Shown here: in pieces, positions 6,687 to 7,400 of the stretch
Layout: the number at the start of each line of letters is the position of its first letter
Numbering within the stretch: position 1 is the first letter of the stretch
Assembly (NCBI GenBank): GCA_913044155.1
Contig: CAJWNF010000026.1
Coordinates: 1-7,400 of the forward strand
Direction: 5' to 3'
Origin: an uncultured Gammaproteobacteria bacterium
Lineage (GTDB): Bacteria; Pseudomonadota; Gammaproteobacteria; PS1; Thioglobaceae
DNA: 7,400 nucleotides
Made by a program: the position numbers and the translations under genes
The notes under the pieces: generated by a model
Databases searched by the model: none
Told to the model about the DNA's origin: nothing
The model's input: only the letters and a program-made list of their open reading frames with translations

Positions 6687-7400
6687 TTTTTTTTCAAGAA
6701 GCATTGCATCGCCATAGCTAAAAAAACGATATTCTTTATTTATCGCATGGCGATATATCTGAGTCATTTTTTCATGTCCAATAAAGGCGCTTACTAGCAT
6801 CAATAAAGATGATTTTGGCAGGTGAAAATTTGTGATCATAGCGTCAACCATGCGAAATTTATAGCCTGGATAAATAAAGATATCGGTTTCCCCTTTCCGG
6901 GCTGCAATATCTTTATGCAGCGCAATTGACTCTAATGTTCGAACCGCAGTAGTGCCAACTGCAACTACACGTCCTCCCCTCGCTTTAGTATTTTTTATTT
7001 TTTCGACAGTGCCTTGATTGACCTCAAAATATTCACTGTGCATCTGATGGTTCTCAATCTTTTGAGTTTTAACTGGCTGAAAGGTGCCGGCACCTACATG
7101 GAGCGTTACGAAGTCGTGTTTAATTCCATAATTAGTAAGCTCAGATAATAAAGTGTTGTCAAAATGAAGACCCGCAGTGGGTGCGGCAACAGCTCCATCC
7201 TTTTTAGCATAAACGGTTTGATAGCGATCAATATCTCCTTTTTCATCGTCCCTTTCTATGTAGGGTGGTAAAGGTATATGGCCAATTTTAGCTAACAAAC
7301 CAAGAATTGAATTAGTCTCAAATATTAAACTGTATAACTCTGAGGATTTATTCGCCACCTGCACTCGCTGACCATTTTCGAGCACAATGTAGCTTCCAAT
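6681..7400 (-). CDS. queA: S-adenosylmethionine:tRNA ribosyltransferase-isomerase (5' end outside window)
   Basis: QueA transfers and isomerises the ribose of S-adenosylmethionine onto 7-aminomethyl-7-deazaguanine in tRNA, making epoxyqueuosine at the wobble base of GUN anticodons. The visible 239 codons are about the last two thirds of the protein (E. coli 356 residues). The reading frame stays open to the window edge: the GTG at 7385 is an internal Val codon, with Ile-Gly-Ser-Tyr-Ile before it, so the true start lies beyond 7400. Counting from the edge, visible signatures are [15 protein letters not shown] at 39-53, [20 protein letters not shown] at 58-77 followed by [16 protein letters not shown] at 98-110, MHSEY at 120-124, [13 protein letters not shown] at 146-158, FIYPGY at 175-180, [17 protein letters not shown] at 190-206 and [11 protein letters not shown] at 224-234. 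It ends without the longer tail seen in E. coli. The tgt gene that often follows queA is absent; instead it converges on the transporter gene. Confidence 0.97.
   Translation of the reverse strand: MGSYIVLENGQRVQVANKSSELYSLIFETNSILGLLAKIGHIPLPPYIERDDEKGDIDRYQTVYAKKDGAVAAPTAGLHFDNTLLSELTNYGIKHDFVTLHVGAGTFQPVKTQKIENHQMHSEYFEVNQGTVEKIKNTKARGGRVVAVGTTAVRTLESIALHKDIAARKGETDIFIYPGYKFRMVDAMITNFHLPKSSLLMLVSAFIGHEKMTQIYRHAINKEYRFFSYGDAMLLEKKL

Noticed and set aside
6687..6694. T8 tract considered as the intrinsic terminator of the MFS gene
   Set aside because: No stable stem-loop precedes it, and the bases are queA coding sequence (Glu-Lys-Lys near the end).
6089..6715. Reverse-strand open frames inside the MFS gene (6089-6334 and 6509-6715)
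   Set aside because: They are antisense to clear transmembrane coding sequence, and the second also overlaps the true end of queA in another frame.

Overview
The window is an ordinary, compact, AT-rich bacterial chromosome segment. The protein set (bacterial type-1 ArgG, an EF-P with Lys34, SucC/SucD, QueA, a DUF2914 secreted protein and a MosC/YbjJ-like MFS carrier) and the close resemblance of EF-P, SucC, SucD and QueA to their Escherichia coli counterparts point to a gammaproteobacterium. The low GC, short intergenic gaps and 4-base gene overlaps would suit a streamlined marine or symbiotic lineage such as the SUP05/Thioglobus group. That lineage is a guess from style, not a demonstrated assignment.

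Layout from left to right. Bases 1-62 probably hold the last codons of a forward gene. After an AT-rich gap, a forward gene at 154-504 encodes a small protein I do not recognise. On the reverse strand a tightly packed cluster, read from 2634 down to 570, encodes a secreted DUF2914 protein, argininosuccinate synthase (argG) and a YfcE/MJ0936-type metallophosphoesterase. The first pair overlaps by an ATGA and the second pair is separated by 2 bases. Upstream of this cluster on the same strand, efp (elongation factor P) is followed by a 121-base gap. efp and sucC are divergent and share a 136-base intergenic region with candidate promoters in both directions. Forward genes sucC-sucD (succinyl-CoA synthetase, ATGA-coupled) are followed by an MFS transporter. 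The transporter gene converges with queA (reverse strand, 5' end beyond the window), and the two coding regions overlap by six bases in a shared CTATAG.

Functionally the window mixes central metabolism (succinyl-CoA synthetase), arginine biosynthesis (ArgG), translation and tRNA modification (EF-P, QueA), membrane transport, and two poorly characterised small proteins. I found no mobile element, CRISPR array, RNA gene, phage gene, toxin-antitoxin pair or defence-like cassette, and no evidence for a new multi-gene system. The points most worth a second look are small-scale: the shared palindromic stop, the interlocked divergent -10 boxes, the DUF2914-argG-phosphoesterase cluster and the 116-residue orphan.
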